Notes: generated by a model not told the origin, from the letters alone. DNA of 64,000 nucleotides from Fen-1359 sp963710355 (GCA_963710355.1 CAVPZU010000003.1:1-64000), one strand, 5' to 3'; counted from the first letter of the stretch, positions 53,174 to 63,166 are shown. A program made the numbers and translations.

Positions 53174-54141
53174 AAACAGATTATTATAAAAGAATTTTAA
53201 GCGCTTATATTTTAAGCACAAACAGTAATTTAAGCTTCTGGCACACCGTCCTGAAACCAAACAGCGTCGAGGATTACTCCGCAATCGGCAAATACTATAT
53301 GAACTTTGAGGACAAAACCCGTTACAACGGCTCGTTCGATGCCGATGGCATCCCTGTGCTCGATTACAAAGGTTCTGTGGGCCTTCAATATAACCCTAAT
53401 GCAGTTGCCCAGTATGCACTGGGGTTTCACGACCTATACGTCAACAGTAAAGAGCTAAAATATAAGGAAATCTTCCTCAGACAAGCCGACTGGTTTGTCA
53501 AAAACATACGAATAATCGAAAACGACATCGGGCTTTGGGAATATAACTTTGATTTCGAATATCACACAGGCTTAAAAGCCCCCTGGCGGTCCGCTCTTGC
53601 ACAGGGACAGGGAATCTCGGTTATGGCACGCGCTTATGCCCTGACAAAAAACAGAATTTATTTAGAAACCGCAACGAAGGCCTTTGGGGCATTTGAGAAG
53701 GAAATTTCCGAGCCCGGCGGCGTCACTTACACCGATGACAAAGGCTATGTATGGTTTGAAGAGCTTATATTTAATCCCCCTACGCACGTTCTGAACGGCT
53801 TTATCTGGGCATTGTGGGGAGTGTATGATTATTACCTGCTGACAAATAATCAAAACGCACTGCGATTATTCAACGAAGGAGTAAGAACATTGGAGGAAAA
53901 TATACACAGATACGACATCGGCTTCTGGACAGTTTATCATTTGCTGCCGACAAAAATAAAAATGGTTGCAAGCCCGTATTATCAGAGGCTGCACATTGTT
54001 CAGCTCGATGCAATGTACAGGCTGACAGGAAAAACCGTTTTCAAAAAATACAGCGAAAAGTGGCAGAAATATTTCTCAAACAGATTATACCGTTCCATAG
54101 CTCTATGCCGGAAATGTCTATTCAAGCTGTTCTATTACTGA
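53170..54141 (+). CDS. D-glucuronyl C5-epimerase-like protein
   Basis: 323 aa. Matches the C-terminal catalytic domain of heparan/heparosan glucuronyl C5-epimerase: GLQYNPNAVAQYALGFHDLY, WFVKNIRIIENDIGLWEYNFDF, GLKAPWRSALAQGQGISVMARAYALT, NGFIWALWGVYDYYLLT and ASPYYQRLHIVQLDAMY. The GxAPWxSALAQGQG and (S)PYYQxLHIxQL blocks are the active-site regions. It inverts C5 of a uronic acid, GlcA to IdoA in the animal enzyme. No signal peptide is seen, unlike secreted forms. Confidence 0.88.
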   Translation: MKTDYYKRILSAYILSTNSNLSFWHTVLKPNSVEDYSAIGKYYMNFEDKTRYNGSFDADGIPVLDYKGSVGLQYNPNAVAQYALGFHDLYVNSKELKYKEIFLRQADWFVKNIRIIENDIGLWEYNFDFEYHTGLKAPWRSALAQGQGISVMARAYALTKNRIYLETATKAFGAFEKEISEPGGVTYTDDKGYVWFEELIFNPPTHVLNGFIWALWGVYDYYLLTNNQNALRLFNEGVRTLEENIHRYDIGFWTVYHLLPTKIKMVASPYYQRLHIVQLDAMYRLTGKTVFKKYSEKWQKYFSNRLYRSIALCRKCLFKLFYY

Positions 54142-54160
54142 TTTTCAATTAAAGTGCAAA

Positions 54161-55612
54161 ATGAGCAAAATCGACGTGCTGCTGGTGTATCCCCAATACT
54201 CATATCCAAAGAAGTCGCCGCCGCTGGGGCTGGCGTATCTGGCGGCTGTCCTGGAACAAAAGGGCTTCGGTGTAAAAATTGCGGATATGTCAACAATGGG
54301 TTTGAGCTGCGACGATATCAAAAAGCAGATAATCACAGACAAACCTCGGCTTGTCGGCATATCATTTATGACAAACCAGTTCCAAAATGCCATCGACGTC
54401 GCAAAAGCCGTCAAGCAGGCGGATAAAAATATACCGGTGATAACAGGCGGCCCGCACGTCTCCGCCCTGCCGACGGAAATTCTTGATAACGAATCGGTTG
54501 ACATCGCAGTTCTCGGCGAAGGTGAAACAACGATAAACCAGCTGGCCGACTTCTTCATCAAAGGGCAAATCAGGGACATCAGCAGCATCAAAGGCATTGC
54601 ATACAGGCAAAATGGAAAGGTAATTATCAATCAGCCGCAGGACTTGATAGCAGACCTCGATTCACTGCCCCTGCCAGCCTGGCACTTGCTGCCTGTCGAT
54701 AAATATGCGGTACCTGCAACAGGATGCGATGCCGCCGAGCCGGTCTTTGCCGTCATATCCAGCAGGGGCTGTCCGAACCAGTGCATCTTTTGCGATTCGC
54801 ATACGATTTTCGGCAGGAAGTTCCGGGCAAGAAGCGCACAAAATATATTTAATGAGCTTGTGTATCTAAGCAAACAATTCGGCGTCAAACAGTTTGACTT
54901 TGTCGATGACACAATAACCGTCAACAGAAACAGAATATGCGAACTCTGCAATTTAATGATAAGCAACAAATGCGGTTTCAAGTGGATGTGCAACGCAAGG
55001 GTCAACACAGTTGACAGCGAGATGCTGCGGATGATGAAGCTGGCCGGCTGTGTAAGAGTCGAATTCGGCATAGAAAGCGGCGACGAAAACGTCCTGAAAA
55101 ATATAAAAAAGGCAGTCACAATCGAGCAAATCAAAAATGCCCACAAAATGGCCAAAGAGGCGGGTTTAAGCATAGGCAGCTTTGTGATGGTCGGGAATGT
55201 CGGCGAAGATTTTTCGTCGGTTGTAAAAACCAAAGAACTGCTGGAGCAAACCGATACAGATGACGTTTATATCGCAATTGCCACTCCATTTCCTGGAACC
55301 GAGCTTTACAGAATCGCCCAGGCAAACGGCTGGCTGTATGTCACCGATTGGTCTAAATACGTTACCGCCCCAACGTACCTGCCGGGTTACCAGCCGATAA
55401 TGAGAACTGATAAAATGAATCCGCATGAAATTCTCCAATCCTTCTTTTACCTGCATTCACATTTTGCCCGCAGGAAATTTAAGACCAGGTACGGCAAAAA
55501 CTTCCTGCTGAATAAACGTTTCTACAAAGACAATATCTTTAACGTACGCAGCTACAAAGATTTTAAACACAAGGCAAAAATTGCAAGGCGGTTGATAGCA
55601 AATTATTTTTAA
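54161..55612 (+). CDS. B12-binding-domain radical SAM protein
   Basis: 483 aa. N-terminal cobalamin-binding-like domain (VLLVYPQYSYPKKSPPLGLAYLAAVLEQKG; VGISFMTNQF; ITGGPHVSALP) and a radical SAM domain with C-x3-C-x2-C in SSRGCPNQCIFCDSH, then FDFVDDTITVNR and VEFGIESGDENVLKNIKKAVT. Such enzymes methylate unreactive carbons or catalyse other radical steps; in polysaccharide loci some modify sugars. It would need the [4Fe-4S] supply made by the region-1 operon. Confidence 0.92.
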   Translation: MSKIDVLLVYPQYSYPKKSPPLGLAYLAAVLEQKGFGVKIADMSTMGLSCDDIKKQIITDKPRLVGISFMTNQFQNAIDVAKAVKQADKNIPVITGGPHVSALPTEILDNESVDIAVLGEGETTINQLADFFIKGQIRDISSIKGIAYRQNGKVIINQPQDLIADLDSLPLPAWHLLPVDKYAVPATGCDAAEPVFAVISSRGCPNQCIFCDSHTIFGRKFRARSAQNIFNELVYLSKQFGVKQFDFVDDTITVNRNRICELCNLMISNKCGFKWMCNARVNTVDSEMLRMMKLAGCVRVEFGIESGDENVLKNIKKAVTIEQIKNAHKMAKEAGLSIGSFVMVGNVGEDFSSVVKTKELLEQTDTDDVYIAIATPFPGTELYRIAQANGWLYVTDWSKYVTAPTYLPGYQPIMRTDKMNPHEILQSFFYLHSHFARRKFKTRYGKNFLLNKRFYKDNIFNVRSYKDFKHKAKIARRLIANYF

Positions 55613-55625
55613 AAAAGGCAAAACA

Positions 55626-56890
55626 ATGAACATCCTGTTTTTCTCACATTATTTTCCGCCTGAAGGCAATGCCCCTGCGATACGCACTTACGAGAATTGC
55701 AGACAGTGGGTTCGTCAGGGACATAATGTCACCGTCATAACCTGTGCGCAAATGTCCCCACCGGAGAGGTTTATGACGGCTACAAAAACATTCCTGTCCA
55801 GCGCGAGCAGATGGATGGCATCGAAGTTGTCCGCATCTGGACATACATTGCACCGAACAAAGGAACTGTCAGACGAATAATAAACTACCTGTCCTATATG
55901 TTCGGTTCGCTGTTTTTTTCTCTTTTCCTGAAAAAACCGGATGTCATTATTGCGACATCACCACAATTTTTCTGCGGGTGGGCCGGCGTCATCGCAAGCC
56001 GAGCAAGAAATGTCCCCTTAATTCTCGAAATACGCGACATTTGGCCCGAATCGATAACGGCGGTCAAGGCAATAAAAAATAAAAGTCTGCTGCGGTTTCT
56101 CGAACGGCTCGAAATAAAAATGTACTCTGCGGCACAACATATTGTCACCGTAGGCGAGGGCTACAAAAAGAAACTGCTGGAAAAAAATGTGCCGGCAGAA
56201 AAAATTTCCGTTATCCCCAACGGCATTGACCCTGACGTGTTCCGCCCGAGAGAGCCTGACAAAACGATAAAGGCAAGGTACGGGCTGGAAAACAAATTTG
56301 TCTGCTCGTATATCGGGACAATCGGAATGGCCTGCGGGCTGGAAATCGTCCTGCAGGCAGCCGAAATTCTGAAGAAAAGCGGTCTTAATAATATAGTATT
56401 CCTACTGGTCGGTGACGGGGCTTCAAAAAAAGAACTGGAGCAGCAGGCCAAAGGCAAAAAATTAGACAACGTCATTTTTGCCGGCAGACAGGATAGAAAA
56501 CTCATACCTGCATATCTTTCCGCAACTGACGTTTGTCTTGTTCATTTGAAAAAGACCGAGTTATTTGAAACGGTTTTGCCTTCAAAGATTTTTGAAGCGG
56601 CATCAATGGCAAAACCGATAATACTCGGAGTCGAAGGCGAGGCCGCAGACCTTGTTAAAAATGTCGGCGCCGGAATATGCATCGAGCCGGAAAACGCCAA
56701 CCAGCTCGCCGAGGCTGTCAAAAACCTCGCTTCAAGCCCCCTGCTGTGCAAGAAGCTCGGCCAAAGTGGCTGCAACTATGTCTCCAGATACCATAATAGA
56801 AATATATTAGCACGAGAATATCTTGATATTATTGTTTCGCTCCGCAGCACAGGCTCGAAACTGGAGGCAATTCTGTTCGATGGAAAATAA
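55626..56890 (+). CDS. GT4-family glycosyltransferase (WbuB-like), 1-nt deletion
   Basis: About 421 aa when joined. First frame MNILFFSHYFPPEGNAPAIRTYENCRQWVRQGHNVTVITCA; second frame continues PNVPTGEVYDGYKNIPVQREQMDGIEVVRIWTYIAPNKG. The break lies at about 55749, where one C restores TCAPNVPTGEVYDGY. Second domain: VPNGIDPDVFRPRE-type hinge (VIPNGIDPDVFRP) and VLPSKIFEAASMAKPIILGVEGEAADLV. The overall pattern is that of WbuB/fucosamine transferases, which fits the WecB gene that overlaps its end. Confidence 0.87.
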
Positions 56891-58013
56891 AATCAGAATA
56901 ATCCACGTCGCAGGCGCCAGGCCGAACTTTATGAAGATTGCGCCCGTTATCGAGGCCTGCAGAAGGTGCGGGGCAATCGAATCGATTCTTGTGCATACAG
57001 GCCAGCATTACGATAATGAAATGAGCGCCTTGTTTTTTCGCCAGCTCGAAATTCCCGAGCCTGATGTCAATCTCGGGGTCGGTTCTGCCAGTCACGCCGT
57101 TCAGACAGCAGAAATTATGAAGGCGTTCGAGCCGGTGGTTTTCGATTACCAGCCGGACGCGGTTCTGGTGGTCGGCGACGTCAACAGCACGGTCGCCTGC
57201 GGCCTTGTGGCGGCGAAACTCGGCGTAAAACTGATTCATATCGAGGCAGGCCTTCGCAGCTTCGACCGCTCGATGCCTGAAGAGATCAACCGAATCCTTA
57301 CCGACGCGATGAGCGACCTTCTCTTCTGCACGGAAAAAAGTGCCGTTCAAAACCTCTTAAGGGAGGGAATACCAACAGATAGAATCTATCTTGTCGGCAA
57401 TGTTATGATTGACGCACTGCTGAAAAACAAGGCAAAAGCAGCAAACTCCGATATTTTAGAGAAACTAAACATTGCAAATATCAATTATGCCGTCCTTACT
57501 CTGCATCGTCCATCAAATGTTGACAATATGGAGGTATTCAGCCGCATTTTAGAGGCAGTCGAGACGATTGGAAAAGATATGCCCATAATTTTCCCCGTCC
57601 ACCCGCGTACACGCAAGTATCTCGCTGAACTTCCAGGAGGGTTTGGAAAATCACCTGACCTTATAATTACCAACCCGCTCGGTTATCTCGACTTCTTAAA
57701 ACTGGTATCCAGTGCAAAACTTGTTTTGACTGATTCGGGCGGCATACAGGAAGAGACAACGATACTGAAAGTCCCCTGCCTGACCCTGCGCGAAAACACA
57801 GAAAGGCCGGTAACGGTCGAGGCCGGTTCTAATATAGTAGCAGGAACCGAGCCGGAACAAATCGTCCGCTGCTATAAACAAATAATGAAAATCGACCGGC
57901 AAAAAATCAACGCTCCCCCGCTCTGGGACGGCCTGGCCTCCCAAAGAATCGTCAAAATCATTTTGCAGAAACTATCCGTCCCCTCCATAAATTTAACAAC
58001 AACCCCGGCCTAA
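56880..58013 (+). CDS. wecB: Non-hydrolysing UDP-N-acetylglucosamine 2-epimerase
   Basis: 377 aa from MENKIRIIHVAGARPNFMKIAPVIEAC, overlapping the previous stop by 11 nt; GGAGG is 12 nt upstream. Signatures: GARPNFMKIAPV, HTGQHYDNEMS, HIEAGLRSFDRSMPEEINR, LTDSGGIQEETTILKVPCLTLRENTERPVTVE. Makes UDP-ManNAc from UDP-GlcNAc. No WecC dehydrogenase is in the window, so ManNAc rather than ManNAcA may be used, or WecC lies elsewhere. Confidence 0.95.
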   Translation: MENKIRIIHVAGARPNFMKIAPVIEACRRCGAIESILVHTGQHYDNEMSALFFRQLEIPEPDVNLGVGSASHAVQTAEIMKAFEPVVFDYQPDAVLVVGDVNSTVACGLVAAKLGVKLIHIEAGLRSFDRSMPEEINRILTDAMSDLLFCTEKSAVQNLLREGIPTDRIYLVGNVMIDALLKNKAKAANSDILEKLNIANINYAVLTLHRPSNVDNMEVFSRILEAVETIGKDMPIIFPVHPRTRKYLAELPGGFGKSPDLIITNPLGYLDFLKLVSSAKLVLTDSGGIQEETTILKVPCLTLRENTERPVTVEAGSNIVAGTEPEQIVRCYKQIMKIDRQKINAPPLWDGLASQRIVKIILQKLSVPSINLTTTPA

Positions 58014-58134
58014 TCACCGGCCTCAAATTCCACATCTGCCTGCCGCATTCGTCCTTCCCATTTTTTACTTCATCTCGACAAACCTCTGCCTTCTCTGATT
58101 GACAGCGGAGGTTCCCGGAGATATTCTATCATAT

Positions 58135-58944
58135 ATGAGCAAAGTTGTTGAAATTGCATTTTGTTCAACTATTGTTTTGGCATTCATCGGCTGCAACGGC
58201 GGAGGGCAGCAGGACAAACCCATCTGGAAAGATACGAAACTTTCCGACCTGGCGCCGGCGCAGGGGACGCAGCAGGCTGATTTACAAAAAATAAGGACAG
58301 TTAATATCCAGATACACGTTTTTGAAATACCTGCGGAGAATACCGATAAGCTGGGCGAGATTTCAAAAATGCTCACCTTGCAGCCCTTCCAATTCGATCA
58401 TTACGGTGCATTCGCAGCCAACGGCTTTGTGGCGGGCTTCGGCAGGATAAGTTCGGGCGACCGGATTTTCGAGCTGCTCAATTCGGCAGGCGGCAGGAAG
58501 GCCGCTTCGACTTCGCTTTTGCTACAGGATGGCCAAACTGATTATGTCCCCATCATAAGATTGTTGACGGAAAAGAGCGTATTTTATACGACGGCTGAAG
58601 AGAAAACCGACTCAAAAAGCATAGGCCCAGGCCAGCTTACCCTCCGCATAACCGCGAAAAAAAACCCCGTATTCAGAGGAACATACTCTATAACTGCTGT
58701 ACCTGCGGTTCCGCCGCCTATAACCCTGCCCGGTGCGCTGATGCAGGATGCCGCAAAATTAAATGATATTGTTTTTGACTGTTGCGGTTTCATTCTGACA
58801 ATGAGTCCGGGCGATTTTATTTTTTTAAGTCCGGACAAATACGCCGGCCATCACAATTCGCTCGGCAGCCTTTTCTTCAGCAGACCCGGAATTCGGCCTA
58901 TTGCATTAGCATTCCTGATTGTCTGCACCGGTGTTTCCGAATGA
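58135..58944 (+). CDS. Lipoprotein of unknown function
   Basis: 269 aa from MSKVVEIAFC; an upstream TTG would add 12 residues before the signal peptide. Signal with lipobox LAFIGC (Cys at about residue 20), then a Gly/Gln/Asp linker. The rest (INIQIHVFEIPAENTDKLGEISKMLTLQPFQF and later VPIIRLLTEKSVFYTTAEEK) has no family I know; one feature is a C-terminal PLIALAFLIV-like hydrophobic stretch (GIRPIALAFLIVCTGV). It sits between wecB and the second DUF362 gene with 121 and 3 nt gaps. Confidence 0.65.
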   Translation: MSKVVEIAFCSTIVLAFIGCNGGGQQDKPIWKDTKLSDLAPAQGTQQADLQKIRTVNIQIHVFEIPAENTDKLGEISKMLTLQPFQFDHYGAFAANGFVAGFGRISSGDRIFELLNSAGGRKAASTSLLLQDGQTDYVPIIRLLTEKSVFYTTAEEKTDSKSIGPGQLTLRITAKKNPVFRGTYSITAVPAVPPPITLPGALMQDAAKLNDIVFDCCGFILTMSPGDFIFLSPDKYAGHHNSLGSLFFSRPGIRPIALAFLIVCTGVSE

Positions 58945-58947
58945 CCT

Positions 58948-59907
58948 ATGCCAGATTCAACAGTCACACTTTTGCGATGCGAGGATTACAGGGCGGATAA
59001 AGTATCGGCCTGTCTTAAAAGGCACATCGAGCTTCTGGGCGGGCTCGACAAATTCATAAAAAAAGGCGACAGAGTCCTGCTCAAACCGAACTTTATCGCC
59101 CCCCGCTCGGCTCAATATGCAACACAGACCCATCCGGCGGTAATCATAGAAATGGCAAAAATCCTCAAGGATTTCGGCGCAAGGCCTTTTGTGGGCGATT
59201 CTCCCGCCTGGTCAAGCACAAGAGCCTGTGCTTACGCACTCGGCCTGGTCGAACCATTAAAAAAATTAAACGTCCCAATCAAATTTCTAAACAGACCCGT
59301 CAAGTGCCGGATAGGCAAAAACGGAACGACTATTGGGTTAAGCTCGATTGCACTGGATGCCGACGCCATTATAAACCTGCCAAAATTCAAATCTCATCAG
59401 CGACTGGTTGCCACCTTCGCCGTCAAAAATATGTTCGGGGTTGTCTGCGGCAAAAGGAAAGCACTTTTGCACTTTGAAAAAGGAAAAAATGTCGATGACT
59501 TTTGTCAGATGCTTATAGACATATATAGGTATACAAAACCTGCTTTTACCATACTCGATGCAGTAGAGGTTATGGATGGTCAGGGTCCAATACGCGGAAG
59601 AACCAGACCCCTCGGCTGGCTTATCGGGGGTGTCGACCCAATGGCCATTGAAAGGGTCTGCTGCAAACTGATAAATATCGACCCGGGAATTGTCCCGATT
59701 ATAAAACAAGCCAAAAAAATGAGGTTCGGCTGCCGTGATTCTGGTGAAATTCGTGTCTTAGGCGACGATTATTCTGGACATATCTGCACCGATTTTGTCC
59801 TGCCGCAGCTTATCCCGATAAGATTTTCGCTCCCTCATGTCTGCAAAAGCATTGCAAAACAAATCCTTCTGCTGACAAAATCGGCCTTCAGCCGCAAAAA
59901 GGAATAA
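58948..59907 (+). CDS. DUF362-domain protein (second copy)
   Basis: 319 aa, shorter than the copy at 32901. VLLKPNFIAPRSAQYATQTHPAVIIEMAKILKDFGARPFVGDSPAW, then DADAIINLPKFKSHQRLVATFAVKNMFGVVCGKRK and VMDGQGPIRGRTRPLGWLIGGVDPMAIERVCCKLI cover the whole domain. No ferredoxin-like Cys motif. Last gene of the plus-strand locus; it ends 190 nt before the convergent DUF2971 gene. Two diverged DUF362 genes in one locus suggest two related steps. Confidence 0.88.
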   Translation: MPDSTVTLLRCEDYRADKVSACLKRHIELLGGLDKFIKKGDRVLLKPNFIAPRSAQYATQTHPAVIIEMAKILKDFGARPFVGDSPAWSSTRACAYALGLVEPLKKLNVPIKFLNRPVKCRIGKNGTTIGLSSIALDADAIINLPKFKSHQRLVATFAVKNMFGVVCGKRKALLHFEKGKNVDDFCQMLIDIYRYTKPAFTILDAVEVMDGQGPIRGRTRPLGWLIGGVDPMAIERVCCKLINIDPGIVPIIKQAKKMRFGCRDSGEIRVLGDDYSGHICTDFVLPQLIPIRFSLPHVCKSIAKQILLLTKSAFSRKKE

Positions 59908-60098
59908 AAAGAATTAACCGCAGACCTGTCCTTCGCAGCAAAGCGAAGAAGGATTAGCGCGGATTTACACGGATTTCAGATTGACAAATAGTTGATTTGA
60001 AAAAATTCCACTTTTTCAACAGCCCCAACATTCCCGATTTGCCCAAAAAAATATTTTTACAGCGATTTCCTGTATGGAATAAAAAAACCATCTATGAT

Positions 60099-61067
60099 TC
60101 AAAATCCTCGATAAGGGATTTCCGACCTATTCACTGGGGCATTGTACCCCTTTTCTCCCAGCAGTATTTCACAGGCAATCTCTGCCTCCTTCTGATGCAC
60201 CATAGGACCAACGATAACTTCTTTAATTGGCAAAAGTTCTCGCTTCTGATTCTGCTCTTTCTTTATTCTTTCATCCTTTATCTCTGGTATCGTTCTCTCT
60301 CTGCCTTGTTCAGCTTCCTGCTTTCCTCCGTTTGAAATGAAGAATTTAACGTAGGGCACAGGAACCTTCAAAGTAGGATCAACTCGAAAATGTATCGGAG
60401 GCTGGCTTTTGTACACGTTCTTGCCGAAAAAGTCATTCTCGCAATCATGGTCTGACACTACAGTCAGGCGAATCTCCTGTTCCTCACTATACGATGCATT
60501 CTTATACTTAACCGAAGCAACAGACATAAGATAATCAGCAGCGTATTTCAGTTGCCAACTGCGGTTAGATTCCATCTCCCATTTCTCTTTCTTCCATTCC
60601 CCATTCCATTCCGGCATCTTCGCTTTGTCTAATATCCACTGCATTATCTCCTTTTCTTCGTAAAGGCACTTGTGCAAGGTGAACCCGTTCCGGACTAATT
60701 CCTTTGCCGCAAAACCAATGCAGAAACTTCCATACCCCCGCCATTGTGAAAGTAAGTCCCTTTTACTGAAAGAGATAATATACCTGTTGTTGCAATCGGC
60801 CTTTTGCTTAAATATCATGTCGCAATAAGCCAAAGCCACATCCAGATTAGATAAAATATCCTTCCCGGGCATATCCCTTTTTTCCTGCAAAGCCTTACAC
60901 TCCGTTGTGTCATTGACAAATACCGTATTGGTGAGCCATAGCTCATTACTCTCAACAATCCCTTTCAACCCATCTGCCGATGTATAATGATAGATTATTT
61001 CCTTATCTTCAAAAGGGTCTGCAAAGGCCTTTATGAGTTGTTCTAATCGTTCAAAACGTGTGTCCAA
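60099..61067 (-). CDS. DUF2971-domain protein
   Basis: 322 aa, TTG start with AGGAGG 6 nt upstream. DUF2971 blocks: IIYHYTSADGLKGIVESNELWLTNTVFVNDTTEC near the N-terminus, RYIISFSKRDLLSQWRGYGSFCIGF in the middle. Function unknown; members are scattered in accessory and sometimes defence regions. It follows the Sel1/protease gene by 46 nt on the same strand and may be co-transcribed. Confidence 0.85.
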   Translation of the reverse strand: MDTRFERLEQLIKAFADPFEDKEIIYHYTSADGLKGIVESNELWLTNTVFVNDTTECKALQEKRDMPGKDILSNLDVALAYCDMIFKQKADCNNRYIISFSKRDLLSQWRGYGSFCIGFAAKELVRNGFTLHKCLYEEKEIMQWILDKAKMPEWNGEWKKEKWEMESNRSWQLKYAADYLMSVASVKYKNASYSEEQEIRLTVVSDHDCENDFFGKNVYKSQPPIHFRVDPTLKVPVPYVKFFISNGGKQEAEQGRERTIPEIKDERIKKEQNQKRELLPIKEVIVGPMVHQKEAEIACEILLGEKGYNAPVNRSEIPYRGF

Positions 61068-61113
61068 AAGAACCTCCTCAGTTTTTTGTATATGAACTGC
61101 GAAATATAGCGTT

Positions 61114-62999
61114 TCAGTAACACAGAATTAAGACCACGGCTTTTTGTGCCTCATCGACTATGTCGGCGGAGTTTCTCTCTTTCTGTAATGGCGGCTTTAG
61201 ATTTTGTGAAGCCTCCGGCAATGTCTCCAGAAGGGCAAGGGCAAAGGTGCTTTTTATTGCGTAATTGACATTTTGCGGAATAGAACCAGTAGCTTCCAAC
61301 GCTTCAACGTCGCCCATTTTCGCAACGACAATTCCAATAACGTCGCCCGTGCTGTCAATTAACGGCCCGCCGGAATTGCCCGGTTGTACAGGTGTGCTGA
61401 TTTGAAAATGCCTCGGGTCATCCTGTATGCCTGATAAGCTGCTTATGTTACCTTTTGTGTACTTAGGCTCAAATCCCTGCAATTGCACGTTCGGAAAGCC
61501 CACAGTAAAAACATCAGCGCCTAATTTGACTCCCATGCTTGATTTTATTGGGAGCGATAGGTACTGTGCATTTTCTGCTTTCAGTATGGCGATATCATTT
61601 GTGGAATCAAATTTTACAACTACCGCTGTTTTAATACCTTGGTTTGTCACCAACTTCACTTTGGCAGCGTCCTTGACAACATGACAGGCGGTCACAATAA
61701 ACCCATCTGAAGTAATAAAGAAACCTGTCCCGCTCGATGCGACCTTATCCCCTTGCTTTGGTTTGGTCATATCCTCGATATCTTCGTCATTGCTTTCGTT
61801 TTTTGGTTTAAATTCTTTGGCAAGCCTCTGCGCCTCGGCTATCTGCTGGGCAGTCATCTCTTCTTTCAGGGAATCTCTAAGCGTGACAGCAGATGGGAAG
61901 CCTTGAGCGGCAGCAAGGATAAACCATTTATAACCTTCAATGTAATCTTCTGTGATGCCCTTGCCGCCAGCGTACATTGCGCCCAGCGCGAATTGCGCCA
62001 CAAAATTGCCCTGTTCAGCAGCCTTTTTGTACCATTTAATCGCCTCTTTGTCGTCCTGTGGAACGCCTCGGCCTTCGTTGTACATTGCGCCCAACCTGAC
62101 CTGCGCACTTGCATTGCCCTGTTCGGCGGCTTTTCTAAACCATTTAAGCGCCTCTTTGTAGTCCTGTGGTACGCCTTGTCCTTCGTGGTACATCGCGCCC
62201 AAGTTGTCTTGCGCCTCTGCATTGCCTTGGTCAGCAGCCTTCTTATACCACTTTATCGCCTCCTGATAATCTTTTGCAACACCTAGACCCGCGGCGTACA
62301 TATTACCTAAGTAGTTTCCTGCCATAGCATTACCCTGTTCGGTGGCTTTTCTGAACCACTTAAATGCCTCCTTAAAATCCCGTGTAACATCATCTCCCAA
62401 GTAATATATTAGGCCCAACTTGAGTTGTGCATAAGAATAACCCTGTTCAGCACTTTTTTTGAACCATTTAAGCGCCTCATTAGAATCCTGTGCAACACCG
62501 TCACCTCTATGGTAAGCCGTACCGAGTAAGCATTGCCCCTCAGCATTGTCCTGTTCAGCGGCTTTTCTATACCATTTAATCGCCTCCTGATAATCCCGAG
62601 GAACACCTTGTCCCTCGTAGTACATTTCGCCCAAGTTGCTTTGCGCACTTGCGTTACCCTGTTCAGCGGCTTTTTTATACCACTTTATCGCCTCCTGATA
62701 ATCCTGGGTAACACCCAGACCCCGGTAGTACATAAAACCAAGCGAGGACTGTGATTCTGCATCGCCCTGTTCAGCAGCTTTTTTGAACCACTTAAACGCC
62801 TCCTGATAATCTTGGGGAACACCACGGCCTGTAGCATACTTGCGCCCAAGTACGATTGCGATTCTGCATCACCTTGTCCAGCAGATTTTAGTATATCGTT
62901 GAAGTCTGGAGTTTTTCCATTCGCCGACTGATTTACGGAAATCGCCGCAACCAAAATCAATGAGACAAACGATAATCGCAGGATTTGGGTCGGTTTCAT
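61114..62999 (-). CDS. Secreted Sel1-repeat and HtrA-like serine protease fusion, 1-nt deletion
   Basis: About 628 aa when joined. Signal peptide (LSFVSLILVAAISVNQSANG) at the N-terminus, GGAGG 9 nt before ATG. Residues about 35-320 contain roughly eight Sel1-like repeats of 36 aa (pattern YxxGxGVxQDYxEAxKWYxKAAEQGNAxAQxxLGxMY). After a linker follows a trypsin-like HtrA domain: SGTGFFITSDGFIVTACHVV (His), NDIAILKAE (Asp), QPGNSGGPLIDSTGDVIGIV (Ser). No PDZ domain follows; about 60 residues remain. The frame breaks near 62843 where a base restores YLGRKYATGRGVPQDY. It would act in the periplasm with the repeats as a docking part. Confidence 0.87.
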
Positions 63000-63166
63000 A
63001 TTTTCTTGCCTCCAACGTTCCTATTTTCCTGTGAATTGTAGATAATTGAAGCATCGCCGTCAACTCAAAAATCCTCGTTGGCCTCGGTGGCTTTTTTTTC
63101 TTTGTGGAATCTGTGGCTTTAATTCAACGTGTTTGCTTTTTTAATTTTTTGGGGTAAAATCGAACT
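63000..63166. promoter_or_regulatory. Divergent promoter region between the Sel1-protease and tsaD
   Basis: 167 bp separating two divergent genes; both promoters must lie here. GGGG occurs 14 nt before the tsaD start; no clear operator is visible. Confidence 0.4.

Noticed and set aside
59997..60335. A plus-strand gene after the second DUF362
   Set aside because: It runs antisense into the well-supported DUF2971 gene and has no family resemblance.
61427..62733. Plus- and minus-strand frames opposite the Sel1 repeats, and DNA-level tandem repeats there
   Set aside because: The periodicity comes from the repeated Sel1 codons of the protease gene; the other frames are mirror images of it.
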